Assembly: GCA_029213265.1 (NCBI GenBank)
Contig: JARGNG010000018.1
Coordinates: 33,516-97,515 of the forward strand
Source: Verrucomicrobiales bacterium
GTDB lineage: Bacteria > Verrucomicrobiota > Verrucomicrobiia > Verrucomicrobiales > DEV007
Length of the DNA: 64,000 bases
Reading direction: 5' to 3'
This document shows positions 25,822 through 34,490 of this stretch, one piece after another; position 1 is the first letter of the stretch; every line of letters starts with the position of its first letter. The notes beneath the pieces were generated by a model. That model saw only the letters and a list, made by a program, of their open reading frames with translations, made no database searches and was not told where the DNA came from. A program made the position numbers and the translations under genes.

Positions 25822-26856
25822 CTAGCCCAGAAGCTCCGCCATATCGACGGACTCTTTCCTGCGGATTGACTCCTGCGCAGCGAGACAAACCGCGACCGCC
25901 AACTTCGCTGACTCGCCGTCGTTGATCGGCTGACGGTTTTCCCGGATGCAATCCACAAAGTGCTCCAGCTCCGGACCAATGCCTCGATCGACACGCCCGG
26001 AACTGTCCGTGAAATTGGCGGCATCCCCTTCGTCCGCAATTTGCATGCGATTCCGATCGGGAACATCGAATCCGTGATAGACCAGCTCGAGAGCCTGATT
26101 CTTTGTGTCAATTCGTCCTTTGTCTCCGCACGCACCGACCTCGCATTCACCGCCATTGGGAGCGAACAGACAAAGCTCGAGGGTGGCCCGGCGCCCGCCT
26201 TCGTATTCGATGAGAACCTGGGCATTGTCCAGAATTTCGCGATCTGTCAGGACATTGGTCCCACCGTGGGCGGAAACCCGAACCGGTGCGCAATCCATCA
26301 TCCAGTTAAACAGATCGATGTGGTGGACATTCTTCTCCAGAATCGTTCCCCCGGTGAGCGCTTCGCTGGAGCGCCAGCCCGGTCGCATTGGCCCGCGAAA
26401 TTCACGACACCACATCAACTGCAAATCACCGATATCTCCCCGGTCGATCATGTGTTTCATGTGACCATAGAGACGCTGGAATCTCATTTCGTGGCCAATC
26501 TGGAGGATCCTTCCCGCCTCTTCCGCCGCCCCAATGATCTCATCGCATTCTGCAATCGTCAGACCGAGCGGCTTTTCACAGAGAACATGTTTCCCTGCTT
26601 TCAAGGCTGCCATGGCGGCGGCATGATGCTGGTCGTTGGTCAATGCCACGATGACAGCGTCCAACTCATCCAGCGCAGCGACATCCTGCCAATTCTGAAA
26701 AACCTGCAATCCGGGACCGACCAGTTCCTTCGACGCGTCGAGACTGGCCTCACTCCGACTGCTCACGGCACTCACTTCGACGCCGTCCAGGGTTAACAAA
26801 TTACGCAGGTGAGCCTCCCGCCCAAACCATCCTGCTCCAAGTAGTCCGATTTTCAT
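25822..26856 (-). CDS. Gfo/Idh/MocA-family oxidoreductase
   Basis: A 344-residue dehydrogenase with the dinucleotide motif GLLGAGWFGREAH (residues 4-16), the CEKPLGLT motif (Glu-Lys-Pro) and a C-terminal sheet domain containing GGTILEKNVHHIDLFNWMMD, where the His pair is the usual catalytic or substrate-binding site. It is a different subgroup from the family member at 3787. Sugar or inositol oxidation is likely but the substrate is not known. The gene converges on the exported propeller gene, and planctomycetes and Verrucomicrobia often keep such oxidoreductases next to extracellular glycan-acting proteins. Confidence 0.87.
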   Translation of the reverse strand: MKIGLLGAGWFGREAHLRNLLTLDGVEVSAVSSRSEASLDASKELVGPGLQVFQNWQDVAALDELDAVIVALTNDQHHAAAMAALKAGKHVLCEKPLGLTIAECDEIIGAAEEAGRILQIGHEMRFQRLYGHMKHMIDRGDIGDLQLMWCREFRGPMRPGWRSSEALTGGTILEKNVHHIDLFNWMMDCAPVRVSAHGGTNVLTDREILDNAQVLIEYEGGRRATLELCLFAPNGGECEVGACGDKGRIDTKNQALELVYHGFDVPDRNRMQIADEGDAANFTDSSGRVDRGIGPELEHFVDCIRENRQPINDGESAKLAVAVCLAAQESIRRKESVDMAELLG

Positions 26857-26933
26857 ATGTGCATCAGGGGAAAATTTCTTTGAATCGTATTCTTACGTTC
26901 CTTCGAATGATGGCAAGTTGAGATCCCGCGGAT

Positions 26934-27845
26934 CTACGCCCAGACATTGAGTAGGACGACCCCTGCCACGGCCACGAACGCTCCCGCAATCGAAAGACGC
27001 GAGGGATGATCGCCCTCCGTAATCGCTGTCATAGGGATCAGAACGATGGGCGTCATCGCCACAACCGCGAGAACGATCCCGCTCTCGAGAGACTGGAGAG
27101 CCCACTGAAAAAAGCTGACTCCCACGACCGGTCCGAAGAGAGCCGCCCCCATCAGCCAGGGAAACAACTTTCGATCCAGGGGTGAACTCCAGGTCGCCGA
27201 ATGCATTCGATTGCAGAAAAAGCGAATCACGATGACGGCGACCAGCGCAAACAGGAATCCTGCAAAGACCCGCTGAAAGGCCGCGCTGATCCCGTTGATT
27301 TGCGTTCCCATCTCGAGGGCGACTTCTTCCGCTTTTCGACTGATCACCGCTCCGGTCCCCTGCCCGAAACCGGCCGTAATCGCCGCAAAAATTCCTACTA
27401 CGAAGTTTCCGCGCCGTTCCATTTTCTGTCGTGATTTCGCGCCCGGACGAAGTGCCATCGTTACTCCGGTCAGAATCAGGGCGGAGCAGAGAACGACCTT
27501 GGCTGTGACTCCATTCCCCAGCCAGGACCACTCCATCGCCATAGCAAACAAGGGAGCGAGACAGAGGTTGAGGAGAATCGTCAACCGCGCTCCGATCCGC
27601 TCGTAGGCGAGAAAAAGCGCTACATCCCCGATCCCGAATCCGATGATACCACTGATAAAAAACCAGAAGAAGGTTTCGCGACTGAGAGACTCCGGCCAGA
27701 AAATCCCCACGAGACTGCCCAGAACGATCGCCGCGATAAAGAGACGAACCGCATTTCCCCACACGCCCCCGAGTTTGATGGCCACGTGCTGCCCCGTTAC
27801 CGCAGAACATGCGAAAAGAAACGGGGTAATGATGGCAGCAAGCAT
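26934..27845 (-). CDS. EamA/DMT-family transporter
   Basis: A 303-residue inner-membrane protein with ten predicted helices in two internal repeats, the EamA (RhaT/YdcZ-like) plan. Helices include ITPFLFACSAVTGQHVAI, FFWFFISGIIGFGIGDVALF and, in the second half, GNFVVGIFAAITAGFGQG and SGIVLAVVAMTPIVLIPM. Family members export or import small metabolites such as amino acids or nucleosides; the substrate is unknown. I start at ATG 27845 (MLAAIITPF). The frame stays open to 28109, but that part lies over the divergent aminotransferase gene and is antisense noise. Confidence 0.82.
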   Translation of the reverse strand: MLAAIITPFLFACSAVTGQHVAIKLGGVWGNAVRLFIAAIVLGSLVGIFWPESLSRETFFWFFISGIIGFGIGDVALFLAYERIGARLTILLNLCLAPLFAMAMEWSWLGNGVTAKVVLCSALILTGVTMALRPGAKSRQKMERRGNFVVGIFAAITAGFGQGTGAVISRKAEEVALEMGTQINGISAAFQRVFAGFLFALVAVIVIRFFCNRMHSATWSSPLDRKLFPWLMGAALFGPVVGVSFFQWALQSLESGIVLAVVAMTPIVLIPMTAITEGDHPSRLSIAGAFVAVAGVVLLNVWA

Positions 27846-27937
27846 ACGGCGGAAACAAGTAGGCAAATGGGATTGTTCCCGGGAAGACAACTCGCGGGTT
27901 GCAAAGGCAACGCTATCCGGAAAGGTTTGTAAAGTCG

Positions 27938-28774
27938 ATGAGTTCTGAATCCCCCACACCAACCTACCTGCTCGCCAACGGTGAGTGGAAACCGGAAGGA
28001 AGCCCGTTGCTTCCGGTGGATGACCGCGCCGTCTCGGTGGGAGCGGGCCTGTTTGAGACTCTTGCGGCGTATCGTGGAAAGCCTTTTGCCTTCGACCGGC
28101 ACATGGCACGTCTCGAGGCAGGACTAAGTGCCCTCGGCATCCCCCTTCGCATCCCGGATGAATGGGGAACCGCTCTCCCGGAGTTACTGAAGAGGAACCA
28201 ACTTCTCGAAGCGGAACAAGCGCGCCTTCGGATCACGGTGACAGCGGGGACTCCCGAAACAGGCCCCCGGTGGTTCATCGAAGCAAGCGAGGCACCAACG
28301 CACCCTGTCCCGGCCCGACTAATCACCGGTCCGTTTGTCCGAAACGAAAGGAGCCTTCTTGCCGGATACAAAACGATCAACTACGGCGACAACGAGATCG
28401 CGATGCGCCTCGCGCATGAGGCTGGAGCCACCGAGGCCCTTTTCGGAAACACCCGGGACCAGATCTGCGAAGGCACCTGGTCCAATATTTTTATATCTTG
28501 CGGGGGAAAATGGCTGACGCCCCCGCTCTCTTCCGGTTGCCTTCCGGGAGTGACCAGAAGCATCGTTCTCCAGTTGGCCGAAGAAGAGGGGCAAGCGATC
28601 GAGGAGACCGACCTCCCTCTTTCCTCCATCCCCGCGATCGAGGCTGCGTTTCTCACTTCCTCGATTCGGGAAATTCAGCCCGTGGAATCCATTGATGCCC
28701 ATACCCTTCTCTCGCCCGAAAATCCACAGCTCGCGGCATGGCAACGGGCCTTTCGAGACTACGTGAATTCGTAA
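27938..28774 (+). CDS. Class IV PLP aminotransferase (BCAT/PabC-like)
   Basis: A 278-residue fold-type IV aminotransferase. PLP lysine is Lys145 in YKTINYGDNEIA, and the cofactor-phosphate region ICEGTWSNIFI (Glu178) is present, as is the GAGLFETLAAYRG segment near the N-terminus. The family covers branched-chain aminotransferase, D-amino-acid aminotransferase and 4-amino-4-deoxychorismate lyase. Size and the FETLA...RHMARLE pattern fit the last or the short BCAT type, but no pabB is near, so I leave it open. ATG 27938 is preferred over an in-frame start at 27899. Diverges from the EamA transporter gene over 92 bp. Confidence 0.85.
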   Translation: MSSESPTPTYLLANGEWKPEGSPLLPVDDRAVSVGAGLFETLAAYRGKPFAFDRHMARLEAGLSALGIPLRIPDEWGTALPELLKRNQLLEAEQARLRITVTAGTPETGPRWFIEASEAPTHPVPARLITGPFVRNERSLLAGYKTINYGDNEIAMRLAHEAGATEALFGNTRDQICEGTWSNIFISCGGKWLTPPLSSGCLPGVTRSIVLQLAEEEGQAIEETDLPLSSIPAIEAAFLTSSIREIQPVESIDAHTLLSPENPQLAAWQRAFRDYVNS

Positions 28775-28831
28775 GCCACCAGAGCAAAGAATGAGATTGC
28801 GAAATCCTTAGAGAATCGCGACGATCCCCCC

Positions 28832-29800
28832 ATGCGAAAATTTGCTTTCCTTTCCCTTCCCGGAGCCCTTTCCCTTCTTGCTGTCCCGCTTGTTTCCAGC
28901 GCGGTGGAATTTGAAAAGGAGGTCCTGCCCGTTTTCGAAGCCAAATGCATCGAATGCCATCGTGCTCCCTACGAAGAAAACGGTCGGACCAAGAAACCCA
29001 AAGCCGGCCTGCGAATGGACGCCGCCTGGGCCATTGCACTCGGAAGCGAGAATGGCTCCATACTCAAGGCCGGTGATCCCGGCAAGAGCGAACTCTACTT
29101 CCGGGTCACACTTCCCCACGATGATGACGATTTTATGCCCCCGAGTGGAAAAGCAGATCCCCTCACCGAGCAGGAACTCGCACTCTTCAAAGCCTGGATC
29201 GAAGAAGGAGCCGATTTTGGTGGCTGGGTCGGAAGCACCGAAGGAAAGCCCAAAGATATCACGAACGCCGGGGGCAAAGTTCCCGTCTCTGAAATTCAGG
29301 AAGTCTACAAAGGAATCGCTGATTCGCTCCCTGCACTCGACGAAAAGACATGGGCCCCACTGACCGACTCCGGAGCCCGCGTCGCCCGCCTCTCGACCAA
29401 GAGCCCGCTCGTTTCCGTCGACTTCCGCCTTTCTCCGGAGAAAGCCACCGGGGAAGCGATTGGTGGAATTGCCATCATTGCACCTCATGTCGCTGAGCTG
29501 GACCTTTCCAAGACGTCCGTTACCGACGGTGCGCTTTCCATCCTGAAAGAAACGCCCAATCTCGTTCGCCTGAATCTCAGCCAGACAACGATTGGCGATG
29601 CCGGACTCGCCAACCTGAAGGGACTCAAAAACCTTCGTTATCTCAATCTCTACGGCTCTACCGTGACCGACGCTGGACTCAAGCACTTGAAGTCGCTTTC
29701 CAACCTGGAGGCACTCTACCTGTGGCAAAGCAAGGCGACGCCCAAGGGCGCGAAGGAACTTCAGAAGGCTCTGCCCAACGCGAAAATCAATCTTAAATAG
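28832..29800 (+). CDS. Exported cytochrome-domain protein with leucine-rich repeats
   Basis: A 322-residue protein with a signal peptide (ending LVSSAVE). The planctomycete-type cytochrome domain (PSCyt1) follows: FEKEVLPVFEAKCIECH binds haem through CIECH near residue 46, with GLRMDAAW and DFMPPSGKADPLTEQELALFKAWI as in this family. Residues 190-322 hold about five LRR units (LDLSKTSVTDGAL, LNLSQTTIGDAGLANL, LNLYGSTVTDAGLKHL, LYLWQSKATPKGAKEL). The fusion of a cytochrome domain with LRRs is typical of this superphylum and probably anchors a redox step to a protein or glycan partner outside the cell membrane. Followed by the protease gene after 15 bp. Confidence 0.88.
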   Translation: MRKFAFLSLPGALSLLAVPLVSSAVEFEKEVLPVFEAKCIECHRAPYEENGRTKKPKAGLRMDAAWAIALGSENGSILKAGDPGKSELYFRVTLPHDDDDFMPPSGKADPLTEQELALFKAWIEEGADFGGWVGSTEGKPKDITNAGGKVPVSEIQEVYKGIADSLPALDEKTWAPLTDSGARVARLSTKSPLVSVDFRLSPEKATGEAIGGIAIIAPHVAELDLSKTSVTDGALSILKETPNLVRLNLSQTTIGDAGLANLKGLKNLRYLNLYGSTVTDAGLKHLKSLSNLEALYLWQSKATPKGAKELQKALPNAKINLK

Positions 29801-29815
29801 AGGATCAGGAACCGG

Positions 29816-30682
29816 GTGAAACAACATTTCTTCGCTGCCTTCTATTCCGTCCAGCTCCTTACTGCGACAGTGGCGGTGTCGCAGGAATGGATCGATGATA
29901 AGAGCCTCCTTCGATCGTTCGAAACCCAATTCCAGGAGGTTCAGCGTTCCGGGACAGGACTTTCCGCGAATGAAGTTCGTCGACATCTCAAACGCGAGTT
30001 CACCTTCGCGGGGAAAATCGAACCGGTTGGGAAAACCGAGTCGCTCACGGCCCCGCGACTCTACGAGAGAGCCAAAGCAGCGACCCTTCTCGTTGGGCAC
30101 CTGTATCTCTGTGGCAACTGCGATAAACTCCATGGCAGCGCAGCAGGAGGCGTTGTTATCAGTAAAGACGGACTCGCGCTAACCAACTACCACGTCCTCG
30201 AATTCACCCGCGCGAAAGTCTTCGGAACGATGAGCTCCGACGGGAAGGCCTATCCCATCAGCGAAGTCCTCGCCAGTTCCCGACAACATGATCTGGCCCT
30301 GGTTCGGCTCGAAGGGGCCTCCGACCTCCCCTTTCTTCCCTTGGCGGCACAAGCCGAAGTGGGAGAGCCCGTCTCTCTCGTTTCCCATCCGGATTCCCAC
30401 TTCTACACGCTCACCACGGGGCAAATTTCCCGCTACTACCTCGCCCCGCGCAGCAAGGCACCGCGGTTGCAAATCACGGCTGATTTTGCACGGGGATCGA
30501 GCGGTTGCGGCGTTCTGAATGAGGCGGGACAGCTCGTCGGACTCGTCACGTCCACCAATTCGATCTACTACACTCAGGAGAAGGACCTTCAGAAAGACCT
30601 TCAAATGGTCATTAATGCCTGCGTTCCGCTCTCGTCAATTCAGTCGTTTCTGAAAGGGGCCACCAGCCCGGACGGAGAGTGA
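29816..30682 (+). CDS. Exported trypsin-like serine protease
   Basis: A 288-residue S1-type protease without PDZ domain. GTG start at 29816 with AGGA upstream gives a signal peptide (residues 1-22, ending VAVSQE). Catalytic triad: His126 (LTNYHVLE), Asp159 (RQHDLALVRLEG), Ser229 (RGSSGCGV). The fold matches HtrA-like proteases minus the regulatory PDZ modules. It could process envelope proteins or act in defence against foreign proteins; unknown. Two cysteines (CGNC at residues 99-102) sit in the loop before the His strand, unusual for the family and perhaps a disulphide or metal site. Follows the LRR cytochrome gene and converges on the NHL-hydrolase gene (4-bp gap). Confidence 0.87.
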   Translation: MKQHFFAAFYSVQLLTATVAVSQEWIDDKSLLRSFETQFQEVQRSGTGLSANEVRRHLKREFTFAGKIEPVGKTESLTAPRLYERAKAATLLVGHLYLCGNCDKLHGSAAGGVVISKDGLALTNYHVLEFTRAKVFGTMSSDGKAYPISEVLASSRQHDLALVRLEGASDLPFLPLAAQAEVGEPVSLVSHPDSHFYTLTTGQISRYYLAPRSKAPRLQITADFARGSSGCGVLNEAGQLVGLVTSTNSIYYTQEKDLQKDLQMVINACVPLSSIQSFLKGATSPDGE

Positions 30683-30686
30683 TCGA

Positions 30687-32513
30687 CTAGAAATCAACCA
30701 CCTGATTCGCCCACTCCACAATCGGAGTCGGATCATGAAGCGAATGCGGGTGATGCCACACTCCTGCTTTGACAATCGCCTGAAACTTTCCGCCCGCTTC
30801 GGTGAACCGCTCTTCGAGGATGCCGGCATTGTCGCGATACGGCACCACCTCATCACCGCCCCCGGCGACCACGAGCACAGGAACTCCGGCATCGACCAGA
30901 GCTTGGAAATTATCGAGCGGCCCTTTCCACGAGTCCGCCGTTTCCGCAGTAAGCCCATACACCTTCATGCAAGTCTCCCAGAGCTTCGGCGAATTCGGCT
31001 TCGGCCAGGAATGAATGTCGAGAACAGGCGCATCGAGATACACGCCACTGACCTTTTCCGGGTTTTGAATCGCCCAGTTCATCGCAGGAAGACCGCCGCG
31101 ACTGAATCCCTCCATGATGGGCTTTGGGCTCACCCCCGCGCGGGAAACGACCGTTTTATAAAACTCCTCAAATGCTTTCATGGCCCCTTCGGAACCGAAA
31201 AGATTGGCGACATCGATCCATGCGATGTGCCATCCTGCCGCCAGAAGCGCTTCGTCGGCGGAAGGAAACGCCCCGTAAAACCGGCAACGCCAGATCCAGG
31301 GCTTCCCGTCCGCTACCTTCTTTGGCTTCGTCAGCTTGCAGGCACGACCCGCCACCTCAAACATGGCCGTCTCGTAGTCGGCGAGTTTCGAGTTGGGCAG
31401 CCCGCCGGGCAACCCTGACACCTTTCTCACTTTGTGAGTCTCAGAATCCCCGATGTAGAGGTCTCCGTTGACCGGGTCGGTTCCGATCCCGTGCAGTCTC
31501 GCCATTGCGCAGGTAAATGGGTCGGGCGAATCAGGGCCGTCGCCCTTCTTTCCCGTCCCCGCCACCAAGCGCAGAACCGGTGGATTCTCCATCAGGTCAA
31601 CGACGCGAACGGTATGGGATTCGGTATCGGCCAGATAGATCTGTGTTCCGTCCGGGGAAATCGCGACGCCCTTGGGGCCGGACAACTCCGATTCCAACGC
31701 CGGCCGATCTTCGGCATGAAATCCCTTTTTTCCCGTTCCCGCGACATGATGCAAGATCTCCGACTGGTGATCGATCCGGAAAAGCTGATTTCCTTCCCGA
31801 AGCGCCAGCCAGATGTCTCCGTTCGGTGCGCGGTCCAGTGCCCGAGGCCCTTTCAGAGGAGTCTCTTTGCTGACCTTCGCGCCATCTCTTGTTGTCTCCG
31901 GCCTCCCTGTTCCGCACCAGGTGTCGATGACTCCCGACTCCAGATTGATGACTCGAATTCGATGATTTTTGATATCACAAACATACAAAACCGACCCTGT
32001 GTGATCGAACTGAATCGAATGCGGCTGGCTCATCATCGCCTCCGGTCCGGGCCCTCCGTCGCCCCCAAAACCCGCCTCCCCGGTTCCTGCCAGAGTCGAC
32101 ACCTGATTGGTTCGCGCATCCAGTTTACGAACCGTGTGACTGATTCGCTCGACCCAATACAGATCGCCAGAGGGATGATAGCGAATCTCGTAGGGTTCGT
32201 TCAGCTTTGCGTCCAGAGGGGGCCCGCCGTCTCCCGAATAGCCTTGTTCGCCCGTTCCAACAATCGTTTCGATCTTCCCGGACTTGCGGGAGATCCGGCG
32301 GATCACGTGATTGTTCGTATCGCAAAAAACGATGTCCCCTCCCGGCCCGACGATCACGCCGAAGGGATTGTCGAGTTTCGCTTCGAGAGCTTTCCCGCCA
32401 TCGCCGAAATATCCCTGCTCCCCACTACCCGCGACCGTATCGATCCGGGGCTCCGCCTGAGTTAACCAAGTGAGACTTACAAAGCCGAGAAAGAGAAAGA
32501 TCGTTCGAATCAT
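30687..32513 (-). CDS. Exported NHL-propeller fused to alpha/beta-hydrolase
   Basis: A 608-residue protein with a signal peptide (residues 1-20). Residues 22-370 form an NHL-type beta-propeller of about six blades, with repeating VAGTGEQGYFGDGG and GDIVFCDTNNHVIRRI phrases. Residues 375-608 are an alpha/beta-hydrolase with nucleophile Ser471 (GFSRGG), acid Asp554 (GGGDEVVP) and His in WHHPHSLHD (587-590). It looks like a secreted esterase whose propeller may bind glycan or protein. The hydrolase part is also found alone in planctomycetes next to propeller proteins, so the fusion links two partners. Starts 34 bases into a short gap after lexA's downstream region. Confidence 0.85.
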   Translation of the reverse strand: MIRTIFLFLGFVSLTWLTQAEPRIDTVAGSGEQGYFGDGGKALEAKLDNPFGVIVGPGGDIVFCDTNNHVIRRISRKSGKIETIVGTGEQGYSGDGGPPLDAKLNEPYEIRYHPSGDLYWVERISHTVRKLDARTNQVSTLAGTGEAGFGGDGGPGPEAMMSQPHSIQFDHTGSVLYVCDIKNHRIRVINLESGVIDTWCGTGRPETTRDGAKVSKETPLKGPRALDRAPNGDIWLALREGNQLFRIDHQSEILHHVAGTGKKGFHAEDRPALESELSGPKGVAISPDGTQIYLADTESHTVRVVDLMENPPVLRLVAGTGKKGDGPDSPDPFTCAMARLHGIGTDPVNGDLYIGDSETHKVRKVSGLPGGLPNSKLADYETAMFEVAGRACKLTKPKKVADGKPWIWRCRFYGAFPSADEALLAAGWHIAWIDVANLFGSEGAMKAFEEFYKTVVSRAGVSPKPIMEGFSRGGLPAMNWAIQNPEKVSGVYLDAPVLDIHSWPKPNSPKLWETCMKVYGLTAETADSWKGPLDNFQALVDAGVPVLVVAGGGDEVVPYRDNAGILEERFTEAGGKFQAIVKAGVWHHPHSLHDPTPIVEWANQVVDF

Positions 32514-32731
32514 TAACGGGAAGTTTTCTCAAGGATCCCTCTCTTGACTACCGAAAAGTGAGTCGCACTCGCGTAGTTTGATCGCCGGTGAAATCGAGCT
32601 CCCTGGATTCAACCCGTAGCGGAAAACGGAAGTCTTTCGTTTTGCGGACGCCCGAGGAACGACCGCCCCGTCTTCCGGAAGAAACTCTTACGAGTTCCTC
32701 TACCGGCTTTCGAGAACGATCGCGGAGATGT

Positions 32732-33349
32732 CTACCACCTCCGCGAGGCACCGCGAACCAGTCCCACCATGACCCCCTGGATCAGCAATTCCTGAGCGGG
32801 AATCAGATCAGGGAAGTCGGGATTTTCCGCTTTGAGAAAGGGCTTTCGCCCATTGTTGACATAGCGCTTCAAGGTCGTTTCTCCATCGATCAGGGCCGCG
32901 ACGATATCCTGATCGCGTGGCTCCCGGTATTCCAGAACGACATGGTCGCCATCCATGATGTGGGCTTCGATCATTGATTCCCCCCGCACTTTCAAGGCGT
33001 AGGCTTTGGACCGTTCATCCAATCCCATAGATCGAACATCCACCGAGAGTGTGCCATCGGCCTCTGGTGTCGTATCGTCACTGTATCCCGCCGGAATGGC
33101 CCCGTAAATGGGAACATCGACAATCGGCTCCCGATCGGCCGCATCAGCAAATATGAGAGACCGTGCCTTGCGGTCCTTCTTCACAATCGCCCCTTTTTTC
33201 TCCAAAGCTCTCAAGTGGCTGACGGCGGCAGTCTGACTGGCAAAGCCAAAATGCTCCTGAATTTCACGCGTCGAGGGCATGATTCCGGATTGCCGATGTT
33301 CAGCGTGGAGGTAGTCGAGGATTTCCTGTTGGCGGGCTGTAAGCTTCAT
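32732..33349 (-). CDS. lexA: LexA SOS repressor
   Basis: A 205-residue LexA. The winged-helix DNA-binding domain (residues 1-68) contains the recognition helix in ASQTAAVSHLRALEKKG, and the S24 latent peptidase follows. Self-cleavage site Ala87-Gly88 (IPAG), catalytic Ser125 (GESM) and Lys161 (TTLKRY) are all there. On DNA damage RecA filaments should trigger cleavage and free the regulon. Two overlapping palindromes (33354-33364 and 33360-33373) lie directly before the start codon, so lexA probably represses itself. A matching site precedes imuA at 47324, which supports a shared regulon. Diverges from the TPR gene, whose promoter could share the operator. Confidence 0.95.
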   Translation of the reverse strand: MKLTARQQEILDYLHAEHRQSGIMPSTREIQEHFGFASQTAAVSHLRALEKKGAIVKKDRKARSLIFADAADREPIVDVPIYGAIPAGYSDDTTPEADGTLSVDVRSMGLDERSKAYALKVRGESMIEAHIMDGDHVVLEYREPRDQDIVAALIDGETTLKRYVNNGRKPFLKAENPDFPDLIPAQELLIQGVMVGLVRGASRRW

Positions 33350-33353
33350 ATTT

Positions 33354-33364
33354 GAACAGTGTTC
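33354..33364. promoter_or_regulatory. Palindrome GAACA-G-TGTTC before lexA
   Basis: Perfect 5-base arms around one base, five bases upstream of the lexA start. It shares its right arm with the larger site at 33360-33373, giving an overlapped double operator. GAAC/GTTC half-sites also characterise LexA boxes of Gram-positive and other bacteria. Confidence 0.5.
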
Positions 33365-33373
33365 TCAAGAACA
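33360..33373. promoter_or_regulatory. Probable LexA operator of lexA
   Basis: TGTTCTCAAGAACA: arms TGTTCT and AGAACA are exact inverted copies around CA. It is 11 bases upstream of the lexA start codon and 56 bases upstream of the divergent TPR gene's. It agrees with the imuA site TGTTTTTATGAACA at 11 of 14 positions, including all of TGTT-N6-AACA. Confidence 0.75.
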
Positions 33374-33428
33374 TGGATAAAAATACAGCGTGCGCAAGTG
33401 GAAATCGCAATTTTATTACGATTCCTTA

Positions 33429-34433
33429 ATGAAGCTTCGCAACATCATCATTCTCGCCGCAGTTCTGGCGGCGGTTCCCTTTCTTCTCACCTTTCTCATC
33501 ACGAGGGAAGAGGAGCCGATGCAACGCGAGGTCACCACGATCGAGCCGGTCGGGGAACTTTCAGAACCGTCCCCTCCCACGAAACCGGAAGCGGCCCGCG
33601 GATCATCTCCCCAAGCCATCCCGGTGAAAACGGAAGAGATGCCGAAAGAGGTGGTCAGCCAGGCCGGAAAGGCCGACGAACCACCGCGGGAAAAGGACGG
33701 ATTGGAGACGACACCGGAAGAAAAACCGATCGAGCCCGCGGCTCCCGGGAGCGAGACCATCGTGAAAGCGGACGCCCCCCCCTCCGGGGAGGAAGTGGAG
33801 ACTTCCGGCCGACCAATGACCGTGGGAGTGGTGAAGGAAAAGTCGAAACTCGATCCCGCACTCGCAGAGTTGGCAAAAAACGGAGTGCTCGCGATTTCGA
33901 ATCAGAATTGGGAAGAGGCGAGAACGATTTACCTGGAGATGGTGCAGGCAACTCCGGAGAACGCGCTGGCCTACGCAAACCTGGGGGTAGCCGAGCACCA
34001 GCTGGGCAATTATCTTGCCGCAGCCGGAAACCTCCAGAAATCACTCGATATCAATCCCGGAATTGCCCAGAACTGGCAGACACTCGGAGTGATCCATTTT
34101 GAGCGGGGCGAACTGGAAATGGCGATTTCGACGCTGACACGGGCGATTCATGAGGATCCTTCGAACGCCCGTTCCCGCCTCTATCTGTCGGCAGTGGTTC
34201 GGGAATACGGATGGACCGACGCGGCGGTCACTGAACTGGAGCGGGCCCTCGAGACGGACCCGGAACTGGCGGAGGCCCACTACAATCTGGCCGTCACCTA
34301 CCTCGATGAGAAACCGCCCCGCATCGAATTGGCAAGACGGCACTACTACGCGGCCATCAAACTGGGAGCGGAGCCGTCCGTTGAGCTGGAGCAGGTTTTT
34401 AAACCGCGAGCCACTCCCGTGCCTCCGGAATAA
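33429..34433 (+). CDS. Membrane-anchored TPR protein
   Basis: A 334-residue protein with one N-terminal membrane helix (residues 5-22, IIILAAVLAAVPFLLTFL). Next comes an acidic Pro/Glu-rich linker (about 30-145) and then four to five tetratricopeptide repeats (about 150-320) with the usual A-x-x-N-L-G and A-x-x-x-Y/F-x-x-A-L spacing (YANLGVAEHQLGNYLAAAG, WQTLGVIHFERGELEMAIS, AHYNLAVTYLDE). It should scaffold protein contacts on the outer face of the inner membrane. Function unknown. ATG 33429 follows from the helix position. It diverges from lexA across 79 bp that contain the LexA site, so damage control is possible but unproven. Confidence 0.82.
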   Translation: MKLRNIIILAAVLAAVPFLLTFLITREEEPMQREVTTIEPVGELSEPSPPTKPEAARGSSPQAIPVKTEEMPKEVVSQAGKADEPPREKDGLETTPEEKPIEPAAPGSETIVKADAPPSGEEVETSGRPMTVGVVKEKSKLDPALAELAKNGVLAISNQNWEEARTIYLEMVQATPENALAYANLGVAEHQLGNYLAAAGNLQKSLDINPGIAQNWQTLGVIHFERGELEMAISTLTRAIHEDPSNARSRLYLSAVVREYGWTDAAVTELERALETDPELAEAHYNLAVTYLDEKPPRIELARRHYYAAIKLGAEPSVELEQVFKPRATPVPPE

Positions 34434-34490
34434 TGCGGACATGCAATTTTCGCGAAATCGGTTAGAATTCGGTCCTTGCGTCTAATTACC

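Noticed and set aside
28808..30133. 441-residue minus-strand frame
   Set aside because: Antisense to the cytochrome-LRR and protease genes, both of which have complete functional motifs.
32548..32751. 67-residue Arg-rich frame after lexA (minus strand, GTG start, 20-bp overlap)
   Set aside because: Codon third positions are not G+C-biased like the neighbours, there is no recognisable domain, and the composition looks like non-coding sequence. It cannot be fully excluded.
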